Notes: a model not told the origin generated them from the letters alone. A DNA stretch of 64,000 bases from Burkholderiaceae bacterium (GCA_024235915.1 JACKLO010000008.1:512204-576203), one strand, 5' to 3'; numbered from the stretch's first letter, positions 42,457-52,217 are shown. Translations and numbers: made by a program.

Positions 42457-44156
42457 ACACAACTGCCACCCCGTTCGGCGGCCACCTCGCGCCGAATGCA
42501 CTGGCCACGTACTGGCTCGACGCGCTGTGGCGTGCCACCGAAACGGCCCAGACCCTGCGCCAGCGTGCGATCGACATGAACGAGCACGAGGCCGCGGGCA
42601 TGCCGCCGCTCTTGCACTTCGAGTCCGAGCCGGTCGCCGACGGGCACGAGCTGGACCCGCCGTGCAACTACCGCCTGCTGCGCGTGACCCGCTGCGGCAC
42701 CGATGCGCTCGAACACCACGTGCGCAAGGACGCCGCGCCGGTGATGGTGGTCGACCCGCGCGCCGGCCACGGCCCCGGCATCGGCGGGTTCAAGCGCGAC
42801 TCCGAGGTCGGCATGGCACTGCGCGAGGGCCACCCCGTCTATTTCGTCGTCTTCGACCCCGAGCCTGTCGAAGGACAGACGCTGGGCGCGGTGCTGCGCA
42901 CGCTGGCGACCTTCATCGACCTCGTCACCCAGCGTCACCGCAACCGCCCGCCCATCGTCTACGGCAACTGCCAGGGCGGCTGGGCGCTCACGCTGGCGCT
43001 GTCGCACTGCCGGCACCGCGCGGGCCTGGCGGTGCTGAACGGGTCGCCGCTGTCGTACTGGGCCGGCGGGCGCGGCATCAACCCGATGCGCCTGCTCGGC
43101 GGCTTCAGCGGCGGTGTCTGGCCAGCGCACCTGGCGGCCGATCTGGGCGGTGGCACCTTCGACGGCGCGTGGCTGGTGCAGAACTTCGAGGGCCTGCGTC
43201 CGGAAGGGGTCTTCCGCAAGTACGACACGCTGTTCGCGGACCCCGAGCGCGAACGCGAGCGCTTCCTCGAGTTCGAGCGCTGGTGGAACGGCTTCTACTT
43301 CCTCGGCCGCGACGAGATCGTCACCATCACGCGCGACCTGTTCGTCGGCAACCTGCTCGAGGATGGCCAGATGCAGGTCGACGAACACTGCCGGGCGGAC
43401 CTGCGGCGCATCCGCACGCCGCTGGTGGTCTTCAGTTCCTACGGCGACAACATCACGCCGCCGCACCAGGCCCTGGGCTGGCTGCCGGCGGTGTACCCGA
43501 GCACCGAGGCGCTGGTCGCCGCCGGACAGCGCGTGGTGTACCTGACGCACGAGGACGTCGGCCACCTCGGCATCTTCGTGTCCGCCGGCGTGGCGCGGCG
43601 CGAGCACCGCGCCATCCTGCACCACGCCCGCAAGATCCAGGCGCTGGCGCCGGGCCTGTACGAGATGCTGCTCGACGAGGACAGTGGTGCCGACGAGGCA
43701 CCGGATGCGCGCTTCGAGCCCAGGCGCGTCGAGGATCTCCCCTTCGATCCGGCGCCGGCCGGGTTCGACCGCGTGAAGGCCTTGTCCGCGTGGCTGGAGT
43801 CGATGTACGCGCAGGTCGTGTCGCCGGTCGTGCAGTCGACCGTCCGGCCCGAGCTGGCGCGCAAGCTGCGCGACGCGCACCCGATGCGCCTGAGCCGCAA
43901 GCTCTGGAACGAACAGGCGATACCGGCCCTGGCCTGGCTGCCCTGGATGCAGGCCGCGCTGCAGGCGCTCGGAGCCGCCGACGCCGCTCGCGCCGACAAC
44001 CCCTGGTACCGCTTCGAGCGCATCGCGGCGGACGGCACCGCCGATGCCTGGACCGCCTGGCGGACGATGCGCGACCTGTGGGCCGAGGCGCTCTTCACGC
44101 AGCTCTACGCAACGCCGTCGCCGCTGGACCTGCTGCCCGGCGAGGCCTCGAAATGA
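42453..44156 (+). CDS. DUF3141 PhaC-like alpha/beta hydrolase
   Basis: A 567-residue protein with the nucleophile elbow YGNCQGGW, in which Cys173 replaces the usual Ser, as in polyhydroxyalkanoate synthases. Other features fit that fold: an acidic residue in SSYGDNITPPHQ and a His in LTHEDVGHLGIF. There is a large helical N-terminal domain. DUF3141 proteins are found next to acetate kinase, FabI and phosphotransacetylase genes, as here. The substrate is unknown; acyl transfer is the best inference. It starts in ATGA overlap with nhaA. Confidence 0.82.
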   Translation: MNTTATPFGGHLAPNALATYWLDALWRATETAQTLRQRAIDMNEHEAAGMPPLLHFESEPVADGHELDPPCNYRLLRVTRCGTDALEHHVRKDAAPVMVVDPRAGHGPGIGGFKRDSEVGMALREGHPVYFVVFDPEPVEGQTLGAVLRTLATFIDLVTQRHRNRPPIVYGNCQGGWALTLALSHCRHRAGLAVLNGSPLSYWAGGRGINPMRLLGGFSGGVWPAHLAADLGGGTFDGAWLVQNFEGLRPEGVFRKYDTLFADPERERERFLEFERWWNGFYFLGRDEIVTITRDLFVGNLLEDGQMQVDEHCRADLRRIRTPLVVFSSYGDNITPPHQALGWLPAVYPSTEALVAAGQRVVYLTHEDVGHLGIFVSAGVARREHRAILHHARKIQALAPGLYEMLLDEDSGADEAPDARFEPRRVEDLPFDPAPAGFDRVKALSAWLESMYAQVVSPVVQSTVRPELARKLRDAHPMRLSRKLWNEQAIPALAWLPWMQAALQALGAADAARADNPWYRFERIAADGTADAWTAWRTMRDLWAEALFTQLYATPSPLDLLPGEASK

Positions 44157-44371
44157 GTCTCGCGTCATGCACCCGGCTTGCCCCGGCCTGGGAGGGCGGA
44201 CTTGCCAGCCTGCCGCCGCTGGCCGCCAGACATCATGCCGATGAGCGGGGGCGAGGGGTGCATCCCCCGTTGCTGGCGACCTGCCTGGCGCCGCGCTGGA
44301 TGCTGCTCCGCTTCGGGGAAAGCTCCGGCCGCGGCATCGATCACTCGACGACGAGGAGCGCCTGCGCATGA
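44153..44371 (+). CDS. Possible 72-aa protein between DUF3141 and fabI
   Basis: The ATG overlaps the DUF3141 stop (ATGA) and the stop overlaps the fabI start, so it would fit the tight coupling of this cluster. The protein (MSLASCTRLAPAWEGGLASL and on) is low in structure signals and unrecognised; it could simply be a spacer read as an open frame. Confidence 0.3.
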   Translation: MSLASCTRLAPAWEGGLASLPPLAARHHADERGRGVHPPLLATCLAPRWMLLRFGESSGRGIDHSTTRSACA

Positions 44372-45147
44372 TGGACATCGACCTGAAGGGTCAGCGCGGA
44401 CTGATCGTCGGCGTGGCCAACGCCGACAGCCTGGCCTGGGCCGCGGCGCGGCTGATGCGCGCCGCCGGAGCCGAGATCGCGCTGACCTACCTGAACGACA
44501 AGGCGCGCCCGCATGTCGAGCCGCTGGCTCGGGAAGCCGACGCACTGCTGCTGCCCTGCGACGTGACGCGCCCCGGAGAACTGCCGGCCGTGTTCGGCGC
44601 CCTGCGCAGGCAGTGGGGAAGGCTCGACTTCGTGCTGCACGCCATCGCCTCGGCGCCCAAGGAGGACCTGCGCGCGCCGCTCGTCGACTGCTCGGCGGAG
44701 GGCTTCGCCGAGGCCATGCTGGTGTCCTGCCACTCCCTGGTGCAGATGGCCAAGCTCGCGCGGCCGCTGATGCGCGCCGGCGGCAGCCTCACCACGCTGA
44801 GCTTCTACGGCGCCGAGAAGGTCGTCGAGCACTACGGCCTGATGGGGCCCGTGAAGGCCGCGCTCGAGGCGTCGGTGCGCTACCTGTCGCACGAGCTCGG
44901 CCCCGATGGCATCCGCGTCAACGCGATCTCGGCCGGCCCCGTGCGCACCCGCGCGGCGTCCGGCATCGTGCACTTCGACGAACTCCTGGCCGATGCCACG
45001 AGACGCTCGCCACTGCGGCGCACCGTGGAGGCCGACGAGGTCGGCCGGGTTGCGCTGATGCTCGCCAGTCCCTATGCCTCGGGCATCACCGGCGAGGTCG
45101 TGCACGTGGACGCAGGCTTTCACGTCGAAGGGATGGTCTTCCATTGA
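44368..45147 (+). CDS. fabI: Enoyl-ACP reductase-like SDR (FabI)
   Basis: A 259-residue cytosolic enzyme. The FabI-type nucleotide loop (GLIVGVANADSLAWAAARLM) and the Tyr-x6-Lys catalytic pair in YGLMGPVKAALE fit enoyl-ACP reductases that complete fatty-acid elongation. Its position between DUF3141 and acetate kinase suggests an accessory copy for the stress cluster rather than the housekeeping enzyme. Three bases separate it from the following kinase gene. Confidence 0.85.
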   Translation: MMDIDLKGQRGLIVGVANADSLAWAAARLMRAAGAEIALTYLNDKARPHVEPLAREADALLLPCDVTRPGELPAVFGALRRQWGRLDFVLHAIASAPKEDLRAPLVDCSAEGFAEAMLVSCHSLVQMAKLARPLMRAGGSLTTLSFYGAEKVVEHYGLMGPVKAALEASVRYLSHELGPDGIRVNAISAGPVRTRAASGIVHFDELLADATRRSPLRRTVEADEVGRVALMLASPYASGITGEVVHVDAGFHVEGMVFH

Positions 45148-45149
45148 AC

Positions 45150-46949
45150 ATGCGCATCCTCGTCCTCAATGCCGGCAGCTCGACGCTGAAGGCCGGCGTG
45201 TTCGACATGCCCTCGCCGCAGCCGCTGCTTGAGCTCACCCTCGACGGCGGTGCGCCGGACGACGCCGCACTCGACCTCGTCGAGCACCGCCTCGCCGATG
45301 CCGGCATCGGCGCACAGACGCTCGACGCCGTGGCCCATCGCGTGGCTCACGGCGGGCCGCAGCTGCGCGAAGCGACGCGCATCGACGACGCGGTCGAGCG
45401 CGAGATCGAGCGCGCCGCACTCTGGGTGCCCCAGCACAACCCGGTCGCGCTGGCCGGCATACGGCTGGCCCGGCGACGCTGGCCCGGACTGCCGCAGGTG
45501 GCCGTGTTCGACACGGCCTTCCATGCCACCCTGCCCGACCACGCCGCGCTGTATGCGGTGCCGAAGACATGGCGTGACGCCGGCGTGCGGCGCTATGGCT
45601 TCCACGGCATGTCGCACGCGCACGTGATGGAAGCCGCCGCCGCTGCGCTCGACCGCGATGCGCGCACGCTGCGGGTCGTCAGCTGCCACCTCGGCAGCGG
45701 CGCGAGCGTGTGCGCGATCGACCACGGCCGCTCGGTCGATACGACGATGGGGCTGACCGCGCTCGAGGGCCTGATGATGGGCACGCGCAGCGGCGACGTC
45801 GACCCCGGCGCGGTGCTGTTCGCCCTGCGGCATCTCGGTCTGACCTCGGCCGAAGTCGAACGGGCGCTGTACGAGGACAGTGGCCTCAAGGCGCTGTCGG
45901 GTACAAGTGGCGATCTGCGCGAGGTCGAACGACGCGCGGCAGAAGGCCACGACGACGCGCAGACCGCGTTGCGCGCCTATGCCTACCGCGTGCGCAAGGC
46001 GATCGGCGGCTATGCGGCAGCGATGGGCGGCATCGACGTGCTGGCCTTCACCGGCGGCGCCGGCGAGAACTCGGCCGCGCTGCGCCGGCGCATCGTCGAC
46101 GGCCTCGGGTTCCTCGGCATCCGGCTCGACGAGGATCGCAACACGACCTATCGGCCTGCCGAGATGGCCGTCGCGTCACTGCAGCCGGACCATGCGCCGG
46201 TCGCGGTGCTCGCCGTCCATGCCCAGGAGCAGGCGGTGATCGCGCGCGAGGCCCAGGCGGCGCTGGGCGTGGGCCGGGTGGCGGCGAGCGCACCGGTGGC
46301 CATGCCGGTCGCCGTGTCGGCGCACCACGTGCACCTGACGCAGGAGACCGTCGAGCGGCTCTTCGGCGTCGACCATGAGCTGCAGGTGCGCCAACCGCTG
46401 ACGCAGCCGGGCTTCTGGGCCGCCGAGGAGACGGTCTCGGTGGTCGGGCCCCGCAGCCGGCTCGAGCGCGTCCGCGTGCTCGGCCCCTGCCGCGGCCGCA
46501 ACCAGATCGAACTGAGCCGCACCGAGGCCATCAAGCTCGGCCTCGACGCACCGCTGCGCCTCTCCGGCCATCTCGACGGGACACCGGAGGTGACCCTGAT
46601 CGGTCCGGCCGGCAGCGTGCGCACCGACGGAGCCATCGTCGCGCAGCGGCACCTGCACCTGTCGCCGGCCGATGCAGCGCGCCTCGGCGTCGAGGACGGC
46701 CAGGAGATCGATCTCGAGCTCGATACGCCGCGAGCCACCGTGCTCCGGCACGTCGCGCTGCGGCTGGCCGAAGACGCGGTGCTCGAGGTCCACCTCGACA
46801 CCGACGAAGCCAATGCGGCCGGCCTGAGCGGTGACGCCGAAGGCGTGCTTCGGCGCTGCCACGGCTGCGCCGCTCATCTGCGCGGCATTCATTCCACGAC
46901 GGCGCACTGTGCGCCAACCGATCAAGGAGCTCGCCATGACCCGACGTGA
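45150..46949 (+). CDS. Fused acetate kinase and PduL-type phosphotransacylase
   Basis: A 599-residue two-domain enzyme. Residues 1 to about 375 are acetate kinase: NAGSSTLKAG, YGFHGMSHAHV, CHLGSGASVCAIDHG and TGGAGENSA. Residues about 380-565 are a PduL (Pta-like) phosphotransacylase with both zinc motifs: SAHHVHLT (H392, H393, H395) and QRHLHLSP (H501, H503). Together they would convert acetyl-CoA plus ADP to acetate and ATP in one chain. It overlaps the thiolase start by 14 bases. The tail after 565 is unstructured. ATG at 45150 is chosen. Confidence 0.9.
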   Translation: MRILVLNAGSSTLKAGVFDMPSPQPLLELTLDGGAPDDAALDLVEHRLADAGIGAQTLDAVAHRVAHGGPQLREATRIDDAVEREIERAALWVPQHNPVALAGIRLARRRWPGLPQVAVFDTAFHATLPDHAALYAVPKTWRDAGVRRYGFHGMSHAHVMEAAAAALDRDARTLRVVSCHLGSGASVCAIDHGRSVDTTMGLTALEGLMMGTRSGDVDPGAVLFALRHLGLTSAEVERALYEDSGLKALSGTSGDLREVERRAAEGHDDAQTALRAYAYRVRKAIGGYAAAMGGIDVLAFTGGAGENSAALRRRIVDGLGFLGIRLDEDRNTTYRPAEMAVASLQPDHAPVAVLAVHAQEQAVIAREAQAALGVGRVAASAPVAMPVAVSAHHVHLTQETVERLFGVDHELQVRQPLTQPGFWAAEETVSVVGPRSRLERVRVLGPCRGRNQIELSRTEAIKLGLDAPLRLSGHLDGTPEVTLIGPAGSVRTDGAIVAQRHLHLSPADAARLGVEDGQEIDLELDTPRATVLRHVALRLAEDAVLEVHLDTDEANAAGLSGDAEGVLRRCHGCAAHLRGIHSTTAHCAPTDQGARHDPT

Positions 46950-48120
46950 AGTCGTCCTGTGTGCGGCGGTCCGTACCGCCATCGGAACCTACGGTGGAAC
47001 GCTGAAGGACGTGCCCGCCGTCGAACTGGGAGGCGCCGCAATCCGCGAGGCTTTGCGCCGAGGCGGCATCGGCGGAGACGATGTTCAGGCCCTCGTCATG
47101 GGCCAGGTGGTCCAGGCCGGGGCCGGCATGAACCCGGCGCGACAGGCCGGCATCAAGGCAGGGCTGCCGGTCGAGGTGCCGGCGATGACGGTCAACCGGG
47201 TCTGCGGCTCCGGCGCGCAGGCCGTCGTCAGCGCGGCGCTCGAGGTGCTGTCCGGCTGCGCGGACTGCGTGGTGGCGGGCGGCATGGAAAACATGGATCA
47301 GGCGCCTTACCTGCTGCCGCAGGGGCGCTGGGGGGCACGCATGGGAGACGCCTCGCTCCTCGACGGCATGCTGCGCGACGGCCTGCACGACGCCTTCAGC
47401 GGCAAGCACTCCGGCTGGCACACGGAGGATCTGGTGCAGCGCCTGGACATCACGCGCGAGGCGCAGGACCGCTGGGCACTCCGCACCCAGCAGCGGTTCG
47501 CGGTCGCGCAGGCGGCAGGCCGTTTCGACGCCGAGATCGTTGCCGTCGACGTGCCCGGGCGCAAGGGCGTGGTGAGCTTCGCGCGCGACGAACACAACCG
47601 GCCCGACACGACGATGGAGTCGCTGGCGCGGTTGAAGCCAGCGTTCCGCAAGGAGGGCACGATCACCGCGGGCAACGCGCCCGGCCTGAACAGCGGCGCG
47701 GCGGCGATGCTCGTCGCCGACCGCGCCTGGGCCGAGGCACGCGACCTGCCGGTGCAGGCGCGACTCGTCGCCCACGGCATCGGCGCGGTGGACCCGAACT
47801 ACTTCGGCCTCGGACCCATTCCAGCCGTCCGGCAGGCGCTGGCGCGTGCCGGCTGGGCGGTGGCCGACGTCGACCGCGTCGAGATCAACGAGGCCTTTGC
47901 CGCGATCGCACTGGCCTGCCAGCGCGAGCTGGGATTCGCCGAGGATGTCGTCAACGTCGAAGGCGGTGCGATCGCCCATGGGCACCCCATCGGGGCCACC
48001 GGCGCCGTGCTGACCACGCGCCTGCTGCACGCCATGCGACGCGACGGACTGCGTCGCGGCATCGTCACGCTGTGCATCGGCGGTGGACAGGCCGTGGCGC
48101 TGGCACTCGAGTCGGTCTGA
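46936..48120 (+). CDS. Acetyl-CoA C-acyltransferase (thiolase)
   Basis: A 394-residue enzyme with the three thiolase sites: nucleophile Cys90 in NRVCGSGAQAV, His in GGAIAHGHPIGATG and Cys in TLCIGGGQAVAL. It condenses or cleaves acetyl-CoA units and, in this cluster, may supply acetyl-CoA to the AckA-PduL fusion or acetoacetyl-CoA to polyester or fatty-acid steps. The ATG at 46936 follows AAGGAG; it overlaps the previous gene by 14 bases. Confidence 0.9.
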   Translation: MTRREVVLCAAVRTAIGTYGGTLKDVPAVELGGAAIREALRRGGIGGDDVQALVMGQVVQAGAGMNPARQAGIKAGLPVEVPAMTVNRVCGSGAQAVVSAALEVLSGCADCVVAGGMENMDQAPYLLPQGRWGARMGDASLLDGMLRDGLHDAFSGKHSGWHTEDLVQRLDITREAQDRWALRTQQRFAVAQAAGRFDAEIVAVDVPGRKGVVSFARDEHNRPDTTMESLARLKPAFRKEGTITAGNAPGLNSGAAAMLVADRAWAEARDLPVQARLVAHGIGAVDPNYFGLGPIPAVRQALARAGWAVADVDRVEINEAFAAIALACQRELGFAEDVVNVEGGAIAHGHPIGATGAVLTTRLLHAMRRDGLRRGIVTLCIGGGQAVALALESV

Positions 48121-48144
48121 GAGGTCACCGAGACCACCGCTGCC

Positions 48145-50061
48145 ATGGACAAGAAACAGACCTTCTCGCTCTGGTACGTGCTCGCAGCCGTCGTCGTGCT
48201 GCTCCTGATCCAGGACCTGAGCGGCAACCGCCACACGCAGACGCTGAGCTACAGCGAGTTCAAGCAGGCTCTTGCCGCCGGCCAGGTCAGCGACGTGGTG
48301 ATCACCGACGGCATGGCGACGGGCAAGCTGAAGGCCGACGGGCTCGACCGGATCCTGCCCAGGGAGAAGGTCGAGGCGTTGGAGCGCGTCGGCGGCGAGC
48401 ACGCCTTCGCCACCGTCCTGCTCGACGACCCGGGCCTCGTGGCCCAGCTGGATGCCGCCAAGGTGCGCTACGGCACGGTGCGGCAGAGCAGGTGGCTGGG
48501 CGCGCTGCTCTCCTGGGTGGCGCCGGCGCTGGTCTTCTTCGGCATCTGGTGGCTGCTGATGAAGCGCATGGGCGGCGGCATGGGCCACGGCGGGCTGATG
48601 GAGATCGGCAAGAGCAAGGCCAAGGTCTACCTTCAGACCGACACCGGCGTCAGCTTCAAGGACGTCGCCGGCATCGACGAGGCGCGCGAGGAACTGATGG
48701 AGGTGGTCGAGTTCCTGAAGAACCCCGATCGCTACCGGCGGCTGGGCGGCAAGATCCCGAAGGGGGTGCTGATCGTCGGCGCGCCGGGCACCGGCAAGAC
48801 GCTGCTGGCCAAGGCCGTGGCCGGCGAGGCCGGCGTGCCCTTCCTGTCGCTGAGCGGCTCGGAATTCGTCGAGATGTTCGTCGGCGTCGGCGCCGCGCGC
48901 GTGCGCGACCTGTTCGAGCAGGCGGCGGCCAAGGCGCCGTGCATCGTCTTCATCGACGAGCTGGACGCACTGGGCAAGGCCCGCGGCGTCGGCATGACCG
49001 GCAGCCACGAGGAGCATGAACAAACGCTGAACCAGCTGCTGGTGGAGATGGATGGCTTCGACACCAACCGCGGCGTCATCATCATGGCGGCCACCAACCG
49101 CCCGGAGATCCTGGACCAGGCGCTGCTGCGGCCGGGCCGCTTCGACCGCCACGTGGCCATCGACCGGCCCGACCTGAATGGCCGCCGGCAGATCCTGGAG
49201 GTGCACGTCAAGCAAGTCACGCTCGCGGCCGATGTCGATCTCGCCGCACTGGCCGCGCGCACCCCCGGCTTTGCCGGCGCAGACCTCGCGAACCTCGTCA
49301 ACGAAGCCACGCTGCGCGCCGCCAAGCACGACAAGCCCGCGGTCGGAATGACCGACTTCGACGAGGCCCTCGACCGCATCGTCGCCGGCCTGGAGAAGAA
49401 GAACCGGGTGATGAACCCGACCGAGCGCAAGTTCGTGGCCTTCCACGAGGCCGGGCACGCGGTGGTGGCGGAGATGCGCAAGAACACCGACCGCGTCTCC
49501 AAGGTGTCGATCATTCCGCGCGGCATCGCCGCGCTCGGCTACACGCAGCAGTCGCCCACCGAGGACCGCTACCTGATGCGCAGGAGCGAGCTGCTCGACC
49601 GCATCGACGTGCTGCTCGGCGGCCGCGTGGCCGAGATGCTGGTGTTCGGCGACATGTCGACCGGGGCCGAGAACGACCTGCAGCGCGCCACCGACCTGGC
49701 GCGCCACATGGTCACGCACTACGGCATGAGCGACGCGCTCGGGCTGGCGACATTCGATCGACGCCCGACGTCGGCCTTCCTTGCCGGCCCGGCGCCGGCG
49801 CAGCCGCGCGACTACAGCGAGCGCACCGCCGAGGCGATCGATGCCGAGGTACGCCGCATCCTCGACGAGGCGCGCGAGCGAGTCGCCCAGACCCTCACAG
49901 CGCAGAGAACGGCGCTGGACCGGGTGGCGCAGGTGCTGCTCGAACGCGAAGTCGTCGACCGCGCGACCCTGGACGAGTTGATGGCCGAGTCTGCGCAGGC
50001 ACCGGCGGAACGCATCGCGGCATCGGTCGCCAGCCCTGCCGTCCAGGACCTGCACCAGTGA
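48145..50061 (+). CDS. ftsH: ATP-dependent zinc metalloprotease FtsH
   Basis: A 638-residue membrane protease. Two N-terminal helices (SLWYVLAAVVVLLLIQDL and APALVFFGIWWLLMKRM) flank a periplasmic domain. The AAA module has GAPGTGKTLLAKAVA, FIDELDALGKARG and an SRH with RPGRFDRHV. The peptidase site is HEAGH (434-438) with the third ligand Asp in STGAENDLQRAT. All are intact. It is probably an accessory FtsH, since it sits in a stress cluster rather than with rrmJ or folP. It degrades misfolded membrane proteins. Confidence 0.93.
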   Translation: MDKKQTFSLWYVLAAVVVLLLIQDLSGNRHTQTLSYSEFKQALAAGQVSDVVITDGMATGKLKADGLDRILPREKVEALERVGGEHAFATVLLDDPGLVAQLDAAKVRYGTVRQSRWLGALLSWVAPALVFFGIWWLLMKRMGGGMGHGGLMEIGKSKAKVYLQTDTGVSFKDVAGIDEAREELMEVVEFLKNPDRYRRLGGKIPKGVLIVGAPGTGKTLLAKAVAGEAGVPFLSLSGSEFVEMFVGVGAARVRDLFEQAAAKAPCIVFIDELDALGKARGVGMTGSHEEHEQTLNQLLVEMDGFDTNRGVIIMAATNRPEILDQALLRPGRFDRHVAIDRPDLNGRRQILEVHVKQVTLAADVDLAALAARTPGFAGADLANLVNEATLRAAKHDKPAVGMTDFDEALDRIVAGLEKKNRVMNPTERKFVAFHEAGHAVVAEMRKNTDRVSKVSIIPRGIAALGYTQQSPTEDRYLMRRSELLDRIDVLLGGRVAEMLVFGDMSTGAENDLQRATDLARHMVTHYGMSDALGLATFDRRPTSAFLAGPAPAQPRDYSERTAEAIDAEVRRILDEARERVAQTLTAQRTALDRVAQVLLEREVVDRATLDELMAESAQAPAERIAASVASPAVQDLHQ

Positions 50062-50171
50062 CGCGCGCGAGGCACCATGAACGGCATCGACATCATCTGC
50101 AGGCCCTTCGCCACTGCGACGCTGCCGCCGCATCGTCGGTCGCGCCGGCGCGAGTGCTGAGGAGCGGCCGC

Positions 50172-51410
50172 ATGCCACGGATCGCCTTCTGGTTGCTGGC
50201 CGGTGCGAACTTCTCGGTCGCACTCGGCTACGGCGCGATCGTGCCGCTGCTGCCGACCGTGCTCGCAAGCTACGGCAACGCCGGCGCTCTGCTGTCATGG
50301 CACACCGGCGGACTCCTCGGCGCCTACATGCTCGGCCTGTTCTTCGCCGCGCCGGTCTGGGGCGCCCTGTCGGACCGCATCGGTGGGCAACGCCTGCTGG
50401 TGTTCGGGCTCGGCGCCTACGCCGCGTCGCTCGTCGCGTTCGCCGGCGCGGGTGACTTGCCGACGGCCTACCTCTGGCGCGTGCTGGCCGGCGCGGCGGG
50501 CGGCGCCGTGCTGCCGATCGTCAATGCCACGGTCGGAGCGATGCAGGATCACCGCGAGCGGGCGCGCGCCTTCTCCGGCACGTCGATGGCCACGCTGCTG
50601 GGGCTGCTTGCCGGCCCGGCCGTCAGCGCCGCCGTGTACGGCGCGATGCAGCGCATGGGCGACGTGCGCGAGATGACGCGCACCGTCGTGGGACTGCCGC
50701 TGGCCGCCGCCGCGGTGGTGGCGGTCCTGGTCGCCCTGGGGTGCGCCTTGCGGCTCGGCGGCACGAGCGCGTCCACCGTCCAGTGGACCGGAGGCATTGC
50801 CGACGCCGCGCGCACCGTCTGGCGCAGCGCCTGGCCCGCGCTTGCCGCGAGCTTCCTGCTGACGTTGGCGCTCGGGGCCTTCGAGGCCGTCCTGCCCGTC
50901 TTCCTGCCCCGGGTGCTGTCGGCCGGGCCGCAGGCGGTCGGCACGATGCTCGCGTTGTGCATGGTCGCGATGCTCGCCGTCCAGGGCGGGCTGCTCGTCT
51001 TTCCGGTCCTCCATCGCGTGGCCGGCGGTGTCTTCGTCGTTGCCGCCTTCCTGGCCGTCGCGGCGGGGCTCGCGCTGCTCGCGGCATCGGCGTCGTGGAC
51101 GCATGCGGCGCTCGCGGTGGGGCTGATCGGCGTCGGCGGTGCGCTGCTTCAACCGACGATCGCGTACCTCGCGACCTTGAACGACGACGTGGCCAGCGGC
51201 CTGCTGCTCGGGGCCGTGTCGGCCGCCGGTGGTCTGGGGCAGGCGGTCGGCTCGCTCAGTGGCGGCGCCTTGTTCGCGCTCTTCGAGGCACAGGCCCTGT
51301 GGGCCAGCGCTGCCGCGGTGGCTGTGGGCGCCCTCTGGCTCGGCATCACCCGTCCGAAGCTCCAGGCCCAGCGTTCCGCGGGTTCCCTGCCACAGGGGAG
51401 GCCGCGATGA
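50172..51410 (+). CDS. MFS transporter
   Basis: A 412-residue protein with about 12 membrane segments and the MFS signature between helices 2 and 3 (GALSDRIGGQRLLVFGLGAY). Drug:H+ antiporter-like pieces include YLWRVLAGAAGGAVLPIVNA. ATG at 50172 has GAGGAG ahead; an in-frame GTG at 50058 would add a poor tail overlapping ftsH. Substrate unknown; it lies downstream of ftsH in the same direction. Confidence 0.82.
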   Translation: MPRIAFWLLAGANFSVALGYGAIVPLLPTVLASYGNAGALLSWHTGGLLGAYMLGLFFAAPVWGALSDRIGGQRLLVFGLGAYAASLVAFAGAGDLPTAYLWRVLAGAAGGAVLPIVNATVGAMQDHRERARAFSGTSMATLLGLLAGPAVSAAVYGAMQRMGDVREMTRTVVGLPLAAAAVVAVLVALGCALRLGGTSASTVQWTGGIADAARTVWRSAWPALAASFLLTLALGAFEAVLPVFLPRVLSAGPQAVGTMLALCMVAMLAVQGGLLVFPVLHRVAGGVFVVAAFLAVAAGLALLAASASWTHAALAVGLIGVGGALLQPTIAYLATLNDDVASGLLLGAVSAAGGLGQAVGSLSGGALFALFEAQALWASAAAVAVGALWLGITRPKLQAQRSAGSLPQGRPR

Positions 51411-51518
51411 CACGCGTTCGTGCCGTCGTGGCCGGCCTGCGCTGCGCGGCCGCTCTGCGCGGACCGCTCCGCGCCTTGGGCGGCGCGCCGTGAGCGTGCA
51501 TTCACAGGAGGAATGGCG

Positions 51519-52217
51519 ATGAAAGCGAAGGATGTGATGACGACCGATGTCGTCACGGTCGGGCCCGAGACGCCCGTTGCCGAGATTGCCCGGCGGCTCA
51601 TCGACCGCCGCATCAGCGCGGTCCCGGTCGTCGACGCCGGCGGGCGCCCGCTCGGCATCGTCAGCGAGGGCGACCTGATGCGGCGCCCGGAGTTCGAAGG
51701 GCAACGGCACCCGTCGTGGTGGCTGTCGCTGTTCACCGACGCGGCGGCCAAGGCGACGGAGTACGTCAGGTCCCGGGGCGGCACGGCGCGCGACGTGATG
51801 ACGCGAAAGGTCCTGAGCGTCGACGAGGGCGCGTCGCTCGAGCACATCGCCACCCTGCTCGAGGAGCACGGCATCAAGCGCGTGCCGGTGCTGCGCGGCG
51901 GCCTGCTGGTCGGCATCGTGAGCCGGGCCGATCTGCTGCGCGGCATCGTGGCACGGCAGGACGAGCCGTCGCCAGCGAGCGACGACGAGGGGCTTCGAGC
52001 GCGGATCGGCGCCGAGCTCGGCGTGGCCGGCGTGCGTGCCGAGTTCGTCAACGTCATCGTCTCGGGCGAGGTCGTGCACCTGTGGGGCGCCACGCACACG
52101 CAATCCGAGCGCGCGGCCGCAAGGGTCGCCGCCTCGCGGGTGCCCGGCGTACGCCGGGTCGAGAGTCACCTGGGCGTGTTCTCGCCCATGACGCAGGCCT
52201 TGCTGTGGGCCGAATAG
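51519..52217 (+). CDS. CBS-pair protein with C-terminal BON domain
   Basis: A 232-residue cytosolic protein. Two CBS domains: MKAKDVMTTDVVTVGPETPV with RISAVPVVDAGGRPLGIVSE, and TARDVMTRKVLSVDEGASLE with HGIKRVPVLRGGLLVGIVSR. The C-terminal part (LGVAGVRAEFVNVIVSGEVV, then RVPGVRRVESHL) is a BON domain. CBS pairs bind adenosyl ligands such as AMP or ATP, so it may sense energy status. The second ATG (51519) is at proper distance from GGAGG, the first at 51513 is too close. Confidence 0.88.
   Translation: MKAKDVMTTDVVTVGPETPVAEIARRLIDRRISAVPVVDAGGRPLGIVSEGDLMRRPEFEGQRHPSWWLSLFTDAAAKATEYVRSRGGTARDVMTRKVLSVDEGASLEHIATLLEEHGIKRVPVLRGGLLVGIVSRADLLRGIVARQDEPSPASDDEGLRARIGAELGVAGVRAEFVNVIVSGEVVHLWGATHTQSERAAARVAASRVPGVRRVESHLGVFSPMTQALLWAE

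Noticed and set aside
46531..50298. A 1255-aa minus-strand frame
   Set aside because: It opposes thiolase and ftsH, both with complete motifs; Arg/His-rich shadow.
51407..51493. A 28-aa frame overlapping the MFS stop
   Set aside because: Too short, Arg/Ala/Gly-rich, without further support.
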